Assembly: GCF_026230105.1 (NCBI RefSeq)
Contig: NC_079480.1
Span: 19,696,488-19,760,487, forward strand
Direction: 5' to 3'
From: Diorhabda sublineata
Lineage: Eukaryota > Arthropoda > Insecta > Coleoptera > Chrysomelidae
Length of the DNA stretch: 64,000 bases
Shown here: piece by piece, positions 1 through 11,603 of the stretch
How positions within the stretch are numbered: the stretch's first letter is position 1
Layout: the number at the start of each line of letters is the position of its first letter
Translations under genes and position numbers: made by a program
Notes under the pieces: model-generated
The model's input: only the letters and a program-made list of their open reading frames with translations
Told to the model about the DNA's origin: nothing
The model's database searches: none

Positions 1-2
1 AG

Positions 3-149
3 ATCAACTGTCACTTTGTGATAATTGAAAATTTTCAAAGTCTATCTTCCTAATTTGAAGTCGAATTGCAACATTTCTTATATATTTGAGTGAGTTCGCA
101 TCTAACTTTATCAGATATCATCGGATAACATCCATTGAAGCCCATTGAG
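3..149 (+). repeat. Reference monomer of the 147-bp satellite
   Basis: First complete monomer, used as the coordinate frame, with base 1 at the G (here A) of GTCAACTG. Landmarks in the common form: a 14-bp palindrome at 23-36; a polymorphic block at 41-58 (TCTATC/TCTACC, CCTAATTTG/AATATG/GATTTG); CpG sites at 60-61, 95-96 and 120-121; an AT-rich TTATATATTT at 77-86; an EcoRV site (GATATC) at 112-117; and a GAAGCCCATTGAG tail at 135-147. Some variants gain an EcoRI site (GAATTC) at 90-95. The choice of monomer start is arbitrary. This copy is of the type with a GAGATC junction and GAATTGCAAC. Confidence 0.95.
25..38. other. 14-bp perfect palindrome, repeated in most monomers
   Basis: TTGAAAATTTTCAA reads the same on both strands and is centred on AAAATTTT. 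It recurs in almost every monomer at monomer bases 23-36. A second, overlapping inverted pair, ACTTTG (13-18) with CAAAGT (36-41), gives a larger imperfect dyad. The 145-bp monomer class loses two A residues in CAAAG, which shortens the palindrome to 12 bp and removes the outer arm. Monomers with GATTAAAAATTTTC lose the perfect symmetry by G-to-A. Dyad symmetry and A/T tracts are common in centromeric satellites; a role here is inference. Confidence 0.85.
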
Positions 150-737
150 GTCAACTGTCACTTTGTGATAATTGAAAATTTTCAAAGTCTATCTTCCTAA
201 TTTGAAGTCGAATTTCAACATTCCTTATATATTCGAGTGAGTTCGCAACTAACTTTGTCAGATATCGTCGATTAACATCCATTGAAGCCCATTGAGGTCA
301 ACTGTCACTTTGTGATAATTGAAAATTTTCAAAGTCTATCTTCCTAATTTGAAGTCGAATTTCACCATTTCTTATATATTTGAGTGAGTTCGCATCTAAT
401 TTTATCAGATATCATCGAATAACATCCATTGAAGCCCATTGAGGTCAACTGTCACTTTGTGATAATTGAAAATTTTCAAAGTCTATCTTCCTAATTTGAA
501 GTCGAATTTCAACATTTCTTATATATTTGAGTGAGTTCGCATCTAACTTTATCAGATATCATCGAATAACATCCATTGAAGCCCACTGAGGTCAACTGTC
601 ACTTTGTGTTGATTGAAAATTTTCAAAGTCTATCTTCCTGATTTGAAGTCGAATTTCAACATTCCTTATATATTTTAGTGAGTTTGCATCTAACTTTATC
701 AGATATCATCGAATAACATCCATTGAAGCTCATTGAG

Positions 738-882
738 GTCAACTGTCACTTTGTGTTAATTGAAAATTTTCAGTCTATCTTCCTAATTTGAAGTCGAATT
801 TCAACATTTCTTATATATTTGAGTGAGTTCGCATCTAACTTTGTCAGATATCGTCGATTAACATCCATTGATGCCCATTGAG
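738..882. repeat. 145-bp monomer subclass, first of 24 copies
   Basis: This monomer reads TTTTCAGTCT instead of TTTTCAAAGTCT, a 2-bp deletion, and carries GTTAATTG upstream. The same deletion occurs with CAG at 771, 1210, 1649, 5322, 8113, 10022, 12813, 16486, 16925, 18834, 22213, 22946, 24120, 26029, 28232, 29552, 31458, 32484, 33510, 38948, 41592, 42913, 43646 and 44967. Sharing of one deletion and one linked substitution points to a single origin spread by amplification. I saw none after 44967. Confidence 0.9.
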
Positions 883-3230
883 ATCAACTGTCACTTTGTG
901 ATAATTGAAAATTTTCAAAGTCTATCTTCCTAATTTGAAGACGAATTGCAACATTTCTTATATATTTGAGTGAGTTCGCATCTAACTTTATCAGATATCA
1001 TCGGATAACATCCATTGAAGCCCATTGAGGTCAACTGTCACTTTGTGATAATTGAAAATTTTCAAAGTCTATCTTCCTAATTTGAAGTCGAATTTCAACA
1101 TTCCTTATATATTCGAGTGAGTTTGCATCTAACTTTATCAGATATCATCGAATAACATCCATTGAAGCTCATTGAGGTCAACTGTCACTTTGTGTTAATT
1201 GAAAATTTTCAGTCTATCTTCCTAATTTGAAGTCGAATTTCAACATTTCTTATATATTTGAGTGAGTTCGCATCTAACTTTGTCAGATATCGTCGATTAA
1301 CATCCATTGATGCCCATTGAGGTGAACTGTCACTTTGTGTTGATTGAAAATTTTCAAAGTCTACCTTCCTAATTTGAAGTCGAATTTCAACATTTCTTAT
1401 ATATTTGAGTGACTTCGCATCTAACTTTATCAGATATCATCGAATAACATCCATTGAAGCCCATTGAGGTCAACTGTCACTTTCTGTTGATAGAAAATTT
1501 TCAAAGTCTATCTTCCTAATACAAAGTCGAATTTCAACATTTCTTATATATTTGAGTGAGTTTGCATCTAACTTTGTCAGATATCGTCGATTAACATCCA
1601 TTGAAGCCCATTGAGGTCAACTGTCACTTTGTGTTAATTGAAAATTTTCAGTCTATCTTCCTAATTTGAAGTCGAATCTCAACATTTCTTATATATTTGA
1701 GTGAGTTCGCATCTAACATTATCAGATATCATCGAATAACATCCATTGAAGCCCATTGAGGTGAACTGTCACTTTGTGTTGATTGAAAATTTTCAAAGTC
1801 TACCTTCCTAATTTGAAGTCGAATTTCAACATTTCTTATATATTTGAGTGAGTTTGCATCTAACATTATCAGATATCATCGAATAACATCCATTGAAGCC
1901 CATTGAGGTGAACTGTCACTTTGTGTTGATTGAAAATTTTCAAAGTCTACCTTCCTAATTTGAAGTCGAATTTCAACATTTCTTATATATTTGAGTGAGT
2001 TCGCATCTAACTTTATCAGATATCATCGAATAACATCCATTGAAGCCCATTGAGGTGAACTGTCACTTTGTGTTGATTGAAAATTTTCAAAGTCTATCTT
2101 CCTAATATGAAGTCGAATTTCAATATTTCTTATATATTTGAGTCAGTTCGCATCTAACTTTGTCAGATAACGTCGATTAACATCCATTGAAGCCCATTGA
2201 GGTCAACTGTCACTTTGTGATAATTGAAAATTTTCAAAGTCTATCTTCCTAATTTGAAGTCGAATTTTAACTATTCTTATATATTTGAGTGAGTTCGCAT
2301 CTAACTTTATCAGATATCATCGAATAACATCCATTGAAGCCCATTGAGGTCAACTGACACTTTGTGATAATTGAAAATTTTCAAAGTCTATCTTCCTAAT
2401 TTGAAGTCGAATTTCACCATTTCTTATATATTTGAGTGAGTTCGCATCTAACTTTATCAGATATCATCGAATAACATCCATTGAAGCCCATTGAGGTCAA
2501 CTGTCACTTTGTGATAATTGAAAATTTTCAAAGTCTATCTTCCTAATATGAAGTCGAATTTCAACATTTCTTATATATTTGAGTGAGTTCGCATCTTACT
2601 TTATCAGATATTATCGAATAACATCCATTGAAGCTCATTGAGGTCAACTGTCACTTTGTGTTGATTGAAAATTTTCAAAGTCTATCTTCCTGATTTGAAG
2701 TCGAATTTCAACATTCCTTATATATTTGAGTGAGTTTGCATCTAACTTTATCAGATATCATCGAATAACATCCATTGAAGCCCATTGAGGTCAACTGTCA
2801 CTTTGTGATAATTGAAAATTTTCAAAGTCTATCTTCCTAATTTGAAGTCGAATTTCAACATTTCTTATATATTTGAGTGAATTCGCATCTAACTTTGTCA
2901 GATATCGTCGATTAACATCCATTGATGCCCATTGAGATCAACTGTCACTTTGTGATAATTGAAAATTTTCAAAGTCTATCTTCCTAATTTGAAGTCGAAT
3001 TGCAACATTTCTTATATATTTGAGTGAGTTCGCATCTAACTTTATCAGATATCATCGGATAACATCCATTGAAGCCCATTGAGGTCAACTGTCACTTCGT
3101 GTTGATTGAAAATTTTCAAAGTCTATCTTCCTAATTTGAAGTCGAATTTCAACATTTCTTATATATTTGAGTGAGTTCGCATCTAACTTTGTCAGATAAC
3201 GTCGATTAACATCCATTGAAGCCCATTGAG

Positions 3231-6021
3231 GTCAACTGTCACTTTGTGATAATTGAAAATTTTCAAAGTCTATCTTCCTAATATGAAGTCGAATTTCAAC
3301 ATTTCTTATATATTTGAGTGAGTTCGCATCTAACTTTATCAGATATCATCGAATAACATCCATTGAAGCCCATTGAGGTCAACTGTCACTTTGTGATAAT
3401 TGAAAATTTTCAAAGTCTATCTTCCTAATATGAAGTCGAATTTCAACATTTCTTATATATTTGAGTGAGTTCGCATCTAACTTTATCAGATATTATTGAA
3501 TAACATCCATTGAAGCTCATTGAGGTCAACTGTCACTTTGTGTTGATTGAAAATTTTCAAAGTCTATCTTCCTGATTTGAAGTCGAATTTCAACATTCCT
3601 TATATATTTGAGTGAGTTTGCATCTAACTTTATCAGATATCATCGAATAACATCCATTGAAGCCCATTGAGGTCAACTGTCACTTTGTGATAATTGAAAA
3701 TTTTCAAAGTCTATCTTCCTAATTTGAAGTCGAATTTCAACATTTCTTATATATTTGAGTGAATTCGCATCTAACTTTGTCAGATATCGTCGATTAACAT
3801 CCATTGATGCCCATTGAGATCAACTGTCACTTTGTGATAATTGAAAATTTTCAAAGTCTATCTTCCTAATTTAAAGTCGAATTGCAACATTTCTTATATA
3901 TTTGAGTGACTTCGCATCTAACTTTATCAGATATCATCGGATAACATCCATTGAAGCCCATTGAGGTCAACTGTCACTTTGTGATAATTGAAAATTTTCA
4001 AAGTCTATCTTCCTAATTTGAAGTCGAATTTCAACATTCCTTATATATTTGAGTGAGTTCGCAACTAACTTTGTCAGATATCGTCGATTAACATCCATTG
4101 AAGCCCATTGAGGTGAACTGTCACTTTGTGATAATTGAAAATTTTCAAAGTCTATCTTCCTAATTTGAAGTCGAATTTCAACATTTCTTATATATTTGAG
4201 TGAATTCGCATCTAACTTTGTCAGATATCGTCGATTAACATCCATTGAAGCCCATTGAGGTCAACTGTCACTTTGTGATAATTGAAAATTTTCAAAGTCT
4301 ATCTTCCTAATTTGAAGTCGAATTTCACCATTTCTTATATATTTGAGTGAGTTCGCATCTAATTTTATCAGATATCATCGAATAACATCCATTGAAGCCC
4401 ATTGAGGTCAACTGTCACTTTGTGATAATTGAAAATTTTCAAAGTCTATCTTCCTTATTTGAAGTCGAATTTCAACATTTCTTATATATTTGAGTGAGTT
4501 CGCATCTAACTTTATCAGATATCATCGAATAACATCCATTGAAGCCCATTGAGGTCAACTGTCACTTTGGGATAATTGAAAATTTTCAAAGTCTATCTTC
4601 CTAATTTGAAGTCGAATTTTAACATTTCTTATATATTTGAGTGAGTTCGCATCTAACTTTATCAGATATCATCGAATAACATCCATTGAAGCCCACTGAG
4701 GTCAACTGTCACTTTGTGTTGATTGAAAATTTTCAAAGTCTATCTTCCTAATTTGAAGTCGAATTTCAACATTTCTTATATATTTGAGTGAGTTCGCATC
4801 TAACTTTATCAGATATCATCGAATAACATCCATTGAAGCCCATTGAGGTCAACTGTCACTTTGTGATAATTGAAAATTTTCAAAGTCTATCTTCCTAATT
4901 TGAAGTCGAATTTTAACATTTCTTATATATTTGAGTGAGTTCGCATCTAACTTTATCAGATATCATCGAATAACATCCATTGAAGCCCATTGAGGTCAAC
5001 TGTCACTTTCTGTTGATAGAAAATTTTCAAAGTCTATCTTCCTAATACGAAGTTGAATTTCAACATTTCTTATATATTTGATTGAGTTCGCATCTAACTT
5101 TATCAGATATCATCGAATAACATCCATTGAAGCCCATTGAGGTCAACTGTCACTTTGTGATAATTGAAAATTTTCAAAGTCTATCTTCCTAATTTGAAGT
5201 CGAATTTTAACATTTCTTATATATTTGAGTGAGTTTGCATCTAACTTTGTCAGATATCGTCGATTAACATCCATTGAAGCCCATTGAGGTCAACTGTCAC
5301 TTTGTGTTAATTGAAAATTTTCAGTCTATCTTCCTAATTTGAAGTCGAATTTCAACATTTCTTATATATTTGAGTGAGTTCGCATCTAACTTTATCAGAT
5401 ATCATCGAATAACATCCATTGAAGCCCATTGAGGTGAACTGTCACTTTGTGTTGATTGAAAATTTTCAAAGTCTACCTTCCTAATTTGAAGTCGAATTTC
5501 AACATTTCTTATATATTTGAGTGAGTTCGCATCTAACTTTGTCAGATAACGTCGATTAACATCCATTGAAGCCCATTGAGGTCAACTGTCACTTTGTGAT
5601 AATTGAAAATTTTCAAAGTCTATCTTCCTAATATGAAGTCGAATTTCAACATTTCTTATATATTTGAGTGAGTTCGCATCTAACTTTATCAGATATCATC
5701 GAATAACATCCATTGAAGCCCATTGAGGTCAACTGTCACTTTGTGATAATTGAAAATTTTCAAAGTCTATCTTCCTAATATGAAGTCGAATTTCAACATT
5801 CCTTATATATTTGAGTGAGTTCGCAACTAACTTTGTCAGATATCGTCGATTAACATCCATTGAATCCCATTGAGGTCAACTGTCACTTTGTGATAATTGA
5901 AAATTTTCAAAGTCTATCTTCCTAATTTGAAGTCGAATTTCACCATTTCTTATATATTTGAGTGAGTTCGCATCTAATTTTATCAGATATCATCGAATAA
6001 CATCCATTGAATCCCATTGAG
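3231..6021. repeat. 19-mer higher-order repeat A, copy 1 (2791 bp)
   Basis: Nineteen monomers, one of them 145 bp (CAG at 5322), giving 19 x 147 minus 2. Private markers recur exactly 2791 bp later: TATTATTGAA at 3491, TTTGGGATAATTG near 4568, TACGAAGTTG near 5046 and GAATCCC near 5863. The 147-bp unit just upstream of 3231 does not match the one upstream of 6022, which sets the left boundary. Confidence 0.93.
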
Positions 6022-8812
6022 GTCAACTGTCACTTTGTGATAATTGAAAATTTTCAAAGTCTATCTTCCTAATATGAAGTCGAATTTCAACATTTCTTAT
6101 ATATTTGAGTGAGTTCGCATCTAACTTTATCAGATATCATCGAATAACATCCATTGAAGCCCATTGAGGTCAACTGTCACTTTGTGATAATTGAAAATTT
6201 TCAAAGTCTATCTTCCTAATATGAAGTCGAATTTCAACATTTCTTATATATTTGAGTGAGTTCGCATCTAACTTTATCAGATATTATTGAATAACATCCA
6301 TTGAAGCTCATTGAGGTCAACTGTCACTTTGTGTTGATTGAAAATTTTCAAAGTCTATCTTCCTGATTTGAAGTCGAATTTCAACATTCCTTATATATTT
6401 GAGTGAGTTTGCATCTAACTTTATCAGATATCATCGAATAACATCCATTGAAGCCCATTGAGGTCAACTGTCACTTTGTGATAATTGAAAATTTTCAAAG
6501 TCTATCTTCCTAATTTGAAGTCGAATTTCAACATTTCTTATATATTTGAGTGAATTCGCATCTAACTTTGTCAGATATCGTCGATTAACATCCATTGATG
6601 CCCATTGAGATCAACTGTCACTTTGTGATAATTGAAAATTTTCAAAGTCTATCTTCCTAATTTAAAGTCGAATTGCAACATTTCTTATATATTTGAGTGA
6701 CTTCGCATCTAACTTTATCAGATATCATCGGATAACATCCATTGAAGCCCATTGAGGTCAACTGTCACTTTGTGATAATTGAAAATTTTCAAAGTCTATC
6801 TTCCTAATTTGAAGTCGAATTTCAACATTCCTTATATATTTGAGTGAGTTCGCAACTAACTTTGTCAGATATCGTCGATTAACATCCATTGAAGCCCATT
6901 GAGGTGAACTGTCACTTTGTGATAATTGAAAATTTTCAAAGTCTATCTTCCTAATTTGAAGTCGAATTTCAACATTTCTTATATATTTGAGTGAATTCGC
7001 ATCTAACTTTGTCAGATATCGTCGATTAACATCCATTGAAGCCCATTGAGGTCAACTGTCACTTTGTGATAATTGAAAATTTTCAAAGTCTATCTTCCTA
7101 ATTTGAAGTCGAATTTCACCATTTCTTATATATTTGAGTGAGTTCGCATCTAATTTTATCAGATATCATCGAATAACATCCATTGAAGCCCATTGAGGTC
7201 AACTGTCACTTTGTGATAATTGAAAATTTTCAAAGTCTATCTTCCTTATTTGAAGTCGAATTTCAACATTTCTTATATATTTGAGTGAGTTCGCATCTAA
7301 CTTTATCAGATATCATCGAATAACATCCATTGAAGCCCATTGAGGTCAACTGTCACTTTGGGATAATTGAAAATTTTCAAAGTCTATCTTCCTAATTTGA
7401 AGTCGAATTTTAACATTTCTTATATATTTGAGTGAGTTCGCATCTAACTTTATCAGATATCATCGAATAACATCCATTGAAGCCCACTGAGGTCAACTGT
7501 CACTTTGTGTTGATTGAAAATTTTCAAAGTCTATCTTCCTAATTTGAAGTCGAATTTCAACATTTCTTATATATTTGAGTGAGTTCGCATCTAACTTTAT
7601 CAGATATCATCGAATAACATCCATTGAAGCCCATTGAGGTCAACTGTCACTTTGTGATAATTGAAAATTTTCAAAGTCTATCTTCCTAATTTGAAGTCGA
7701 ATTTTAACATTTCTTATATATTTGAGTGAGTTCGCATCTAACTTTATCAGATATCATCGAATAACATCCATTGAAGCCCATTGAGGTCAACTGTCACTTT
7801 CTGTTGATAGAAAATTTTCAAAGTCTATCTTCCTAATACGAAGTTGAATTTCAACATTTCTTATATATTTGATTGAGTTCGCATCTAACTTTATCAGATA
7901 TCATCGAATAACATCCATTGAAGCCCATTGAGGTCAACTGTCACTTTGTGATAATTGAAAATTTTCAAAGTCTATCTTCCTAATTTGAAGTCGAATTTTA
8001 ACATTTCTTATATATTTGAGTGAGTTTGCATCTAACTTTGTCAGATATCGTCGATTAACATCCATTGAAGCCCATTGAGGTCAACTGTCACTTTGTGTTA
8101 ATTGAAAATTTTCAGTCTATCTTCCTAATTTGAAGTCGAATTTCAACATTTCTTATATATTTGAGTGAGTTCGCATCTAACTTTATCAGATATCATCGAA
8201 TAACATCCATTGAAGCCCATTGAGGTGAACTGTCACTTTGTGTTGATTGAAAATTTTCAAAGTCTACCTTCCTAATTTGAAGTCGAATTTCAACATTTCT
8301 TATATATTTGAGTGAGTTCGCATCTAACTTTGTCAGATAACGTCGATTAACATCCATTGAAGCCCATTGAGGTCAACTGTCACTTTGTGATAATTGAAAA
8401 TTTTCAAAGTCTATCTTCCTAATATGAAGTCGAATTTCAACATTTCTTATATATTTGAGTGAGTTCGCATCTAACTTTATCAGATATCATCGAATAACAT
8501 CCATTGAAGCCCATTGAGGTCAACTGTCACTTTGTGATAATTGAAAATTTTCAAAGTCTATCTTCCTAATATGAAGTCGAATTTCAACATTCCTTATATA
8601 TTTGAGTGAGTTCGCAACTAACTTTGTCAGATATCGTCGATTAACATCCATTGAATCCCATTGAGGTCAACTGTCACTTTGTGATAATTGAAAATTTTCA
8701 AAGTCTATCTTCCTAATTTGAAGTCGAATTTCACCATTTCTTATATATTTGAGTGAGTTCGCATCTAATTTTATCAGATATCATCGAATAACATCCATTG
8801 AATCCCATTGAG
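6022..8812. repeat. 19-mer higher-order repeat A, copy 2 (2791 bp)
   Basis: Second copy of the preceding unit, in tandem with no gap. I found no difference from copy 1 in the stretches I compared, including the 14 monomers carrying rare markers. The repeat does not continue as a third copy: after 8812 the next monomer corresponds to one three positions further into the unit, so the phase changes there. Confidence 0.93.
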
Positions 8813-11603
8813 GTCAACTGTCACTTTGTGATAATTGAAAATTTTCAAAGTCTATCTTCCTAATTTGAAGTCGAATTTCAACATTTCTTATATATTTGAG
8901 TGAATTCGCATCTTACTTTGTCAGATATCGTCGATTAACATCCATTGATGCCCATTGAGATCAACTGTCACTTTGTGATAATTGAAAATTTTCAAAGTCT
9001 ATCTTCCTAATTTAAAGTCGAATTGCAACATTTCTTATATATTTGAGTGACTTCGCATCTAACTTTATCAGATATCATCGGATAACATCCATTGAAGCCC
9101 ATTGAGGTCAACTGTCACTTTGTGATTATTGAAAATTTTCAAAGTCTATCTTCCTAATTTGAAGTCGAATTTCAACATTCCTTATATATTTGAGTGAGTT
9201 CGCAACTAACTTTGTCAGATATCGTCGATTAACATCCATTGAATCCCATTGAGGTCAACTGTCACTTTGTGATAATTGAAAATTTTCAAAGTCTATCTTC
9301 CTAATTTGAAGTCGAATTTCACCATTTCTTATATATTTGAGTGAGTTCGCATCTAATTTTATCAGATATCATCGAATAACATCCATTGAAGCCCATTGAG
9401 GTCAACTGTCACTTTGTGATAATTGAAAATTTTCAAAGTCTATCTTCCTAATTTGAAGTCGAATTTCAACATTTCTTATATATTTGAGTGAGTTCGCATC
9501 TAACTTTATCAGATATCATCGAATAACATCCATTGAAGCCCATTGAGGTCAACTGTCACTTTGTGATAATTGAAAATTTTCAAAGTCTATCTTCCTAATT
9601 TGAAGGCGAATTTTAACATTTCTTATATATTTGAGTGAGTTTGCATCTAACTTTATCAGATATCATCGAATAACGTCCATTGAAGCCCACTGAGGTCAAC
9701 TGTCACTTTGTGTTGATTGAAAATTTTCAAAGTCTATCTTCCTGATTTGAAGTCGAATTTCAACATTCCCTATATATTTTAGTGAGTTTGCATCTAACTT
9801 TATCAGATATCATCGAATAACATCCATTGAAGCCCATTGAGGTCAACTGTCACTTTCTGTTGATAGAAAATTTTCAAAGTCTATCTTCCTAATACGAAGT
9901 TGAATTTCAAAATTTCTTATATATTTGAGTGAGTTTGCATCTAACTTTGTCAGATATCGTCGATTAACATCCATTGAAGCCCATTGAGGTCAACTGTCAC
10001 TTTGTGTTAATTGAAAATTTTCAGTCTATCTTCCTAATTTGAAGTCGAATTTCAACATTTCTTATATATTTGAGTGAGTTCGCATCTAACTTTATCAGAT
10101 ATCATCGAATAACATCCATTGAAGCCCATTGAGGTGAACTGTCACTTTGTGTTGATTGAAAATTTTCAAAGTCTACCTTCCTAATTTGAAGTCGAATTTC
10201 AACATTTCTTATATATTTGAGTGAGTTTGCATCTAACATTATCAGATATCATCGAATAACATCCATTGAAGCCCATTGAGGTGAACTGTCACTTTGTGTT
10301 GATTGAAAATTTTCAAAGTCTACCTTCCTAATTTGAAGTCGAATTTCAACATTTCTTATATATTTGAGTGAGTTCGCATCTAACTTTATCAGATATCATC
10401 GAATAACATCCATTGAAGCCCATTGAGGTGAACTGTCACTTTGTGTTGATTGAAAATTTTCAAAGTCTATCTTCCTAATATGAAGTCGAATTTCAATATT
10501 TCTTATATATTTGAGTGAGTTTGCATCGAACTTTATCAGATATCATCGAATAACATCCATTGAAGCCCATTGAGGTCAACTGTCACTTTGTGATAATTGA
10601 AAATTTTCAAAGTCTATCTTCCTAATATGAAGTCGAATTTCAACATTTCTTATATATTTGAGTGAGTTTGCATCTAACATTATCAGATATCATCGAATAA
10701 CATCCATTGAAGCCCATTGAGGTGAACTGTCACTTTGTGTTGATTGAAAATTTTCAAAGTCTACCTTCCTAATTTGAAGTCGAATTTCAACATTTCTTAT
10801 ATATTTGAGTGAGTTCGCATCTAACTTTATCAGATATCATCGAATAACATCCATTGAAGCCCATTGAGGTGAACTGTCACTTTGTGTTGATTGAAAATTT
10901 TCAAAGTCTATCTTCCTAATATGAAGTCGAATTTCAATATTTCTTATATATTTGAGTCAGTTCGCATCTAACTTTGTCAGATAACGTCGATTAACATCCA
11001 TTGAAGCCCATTGAGGTCAACTGTCACTTTGTGATAATTGAAAATTTTCAAAGTGTATCTTCCTAATTTAAAGTCGAATTGCAACATTTCTTATATATTT
11101 GAGTGACTTCGCATCTAACTTTATCAGATATCATCGGATAACATCCATTGAAGCCCATTGAGGTCAACTGTCACTTTGTGATAATTGAAAATTTTCAAAG
11201 TCTATCTTCCTAATTTGAAGTCGAATTTCAACATTCCTTATATATTTGAGAGAGTTCGCAACTAACTTTGTCAGATATCGTCGATTAACATCCATTGAAT
11301 CCCATTGAGGTCAACTGTCACTTTGTGATAATTGAAAATTTTCAAAGTCTATCTTCCTAATTTGAAGTCGAATTGCAACATTTCTTATATATTTGAGTGA
11401 CTTCGCATCTAACTTTATCAGATATCATCGGATAACATCCATTGAAGCCCATTGAGGTCAACTGTCACTTTGTGTTGATTGAAAATTTTCAAAGTCTATC
11501 TTCCTAATTTGAAGTCGAATTTCAACATTCCTTATATATTTGAGTGAGTTCGCATCTAACTTTATCAGATATCATCGAATAACATCCATTGAAGCCCATT
11601 GAG
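8813..11603. repeat. 19-mer higher-order repeat B, copy 1 (2791 bp)
   Basis: Nineteen monomers with one 145-bp member (CAG at 10022). It has the same length as repeat A but a different composition, and is marked by GAATTCGCATCTTAC (TCTTAC at 8911), GAAGGCG near 9604 and GTTTGCATCGAAC (TCGAAC at 10527). Its order is GAATTC type, GAATTGCAAC type, CATTCC/GCAACTAAC type, CACCATTT type, then mixed types. It begins as a version of repeat A with three monomers missing. Confidence 0.92.

Larger units (their letters stand above)
1..3230. repeat. Irregular satellite block with 3-mer repeats
   Basis: About 22 monomers without one dominant higher-order period. Three 145-bp monomers (deletion at 771, 1210 and 1649) are spaced exactly 439 bp apart, i.e. 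3 x 147 minus 2, so a trimer has been duplicated twice. The segment from about 2350 to 3088 matches 3232-3970 at an offset of 882 bp (six monomers), including the GAGATC junctions at 2935 and 3817. Nothing other than satellite is present. Confidence 0.85.

Noticed and set aside
77..86. TATA-like TTATATATTT in each monomer as a promoter
   Set aside because: It is an AT-rich stretch in a 69% A+T monomer, with no associated initiator, transcript or ORF visible. Satellite transcription is possible but cannot be supported from sequence.
3967..4245. 92-codon reverse-strand ORF made of two nearly identical 49-residue repeats, with an exact copy at 6758-7036
   Set aside because: 147 is 49 codons, so frames run on from monomer to monomer. 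In the common monomer this frame is closed by TGA at the GATATCATCGAAT region and by TGA at GGTCAACT. It opens here only because these monomers carry CGTCGATT and GGTGAACT. The copy at 6758 is simply the second copy of the 2791-bp unit. There is no sign of a gene.
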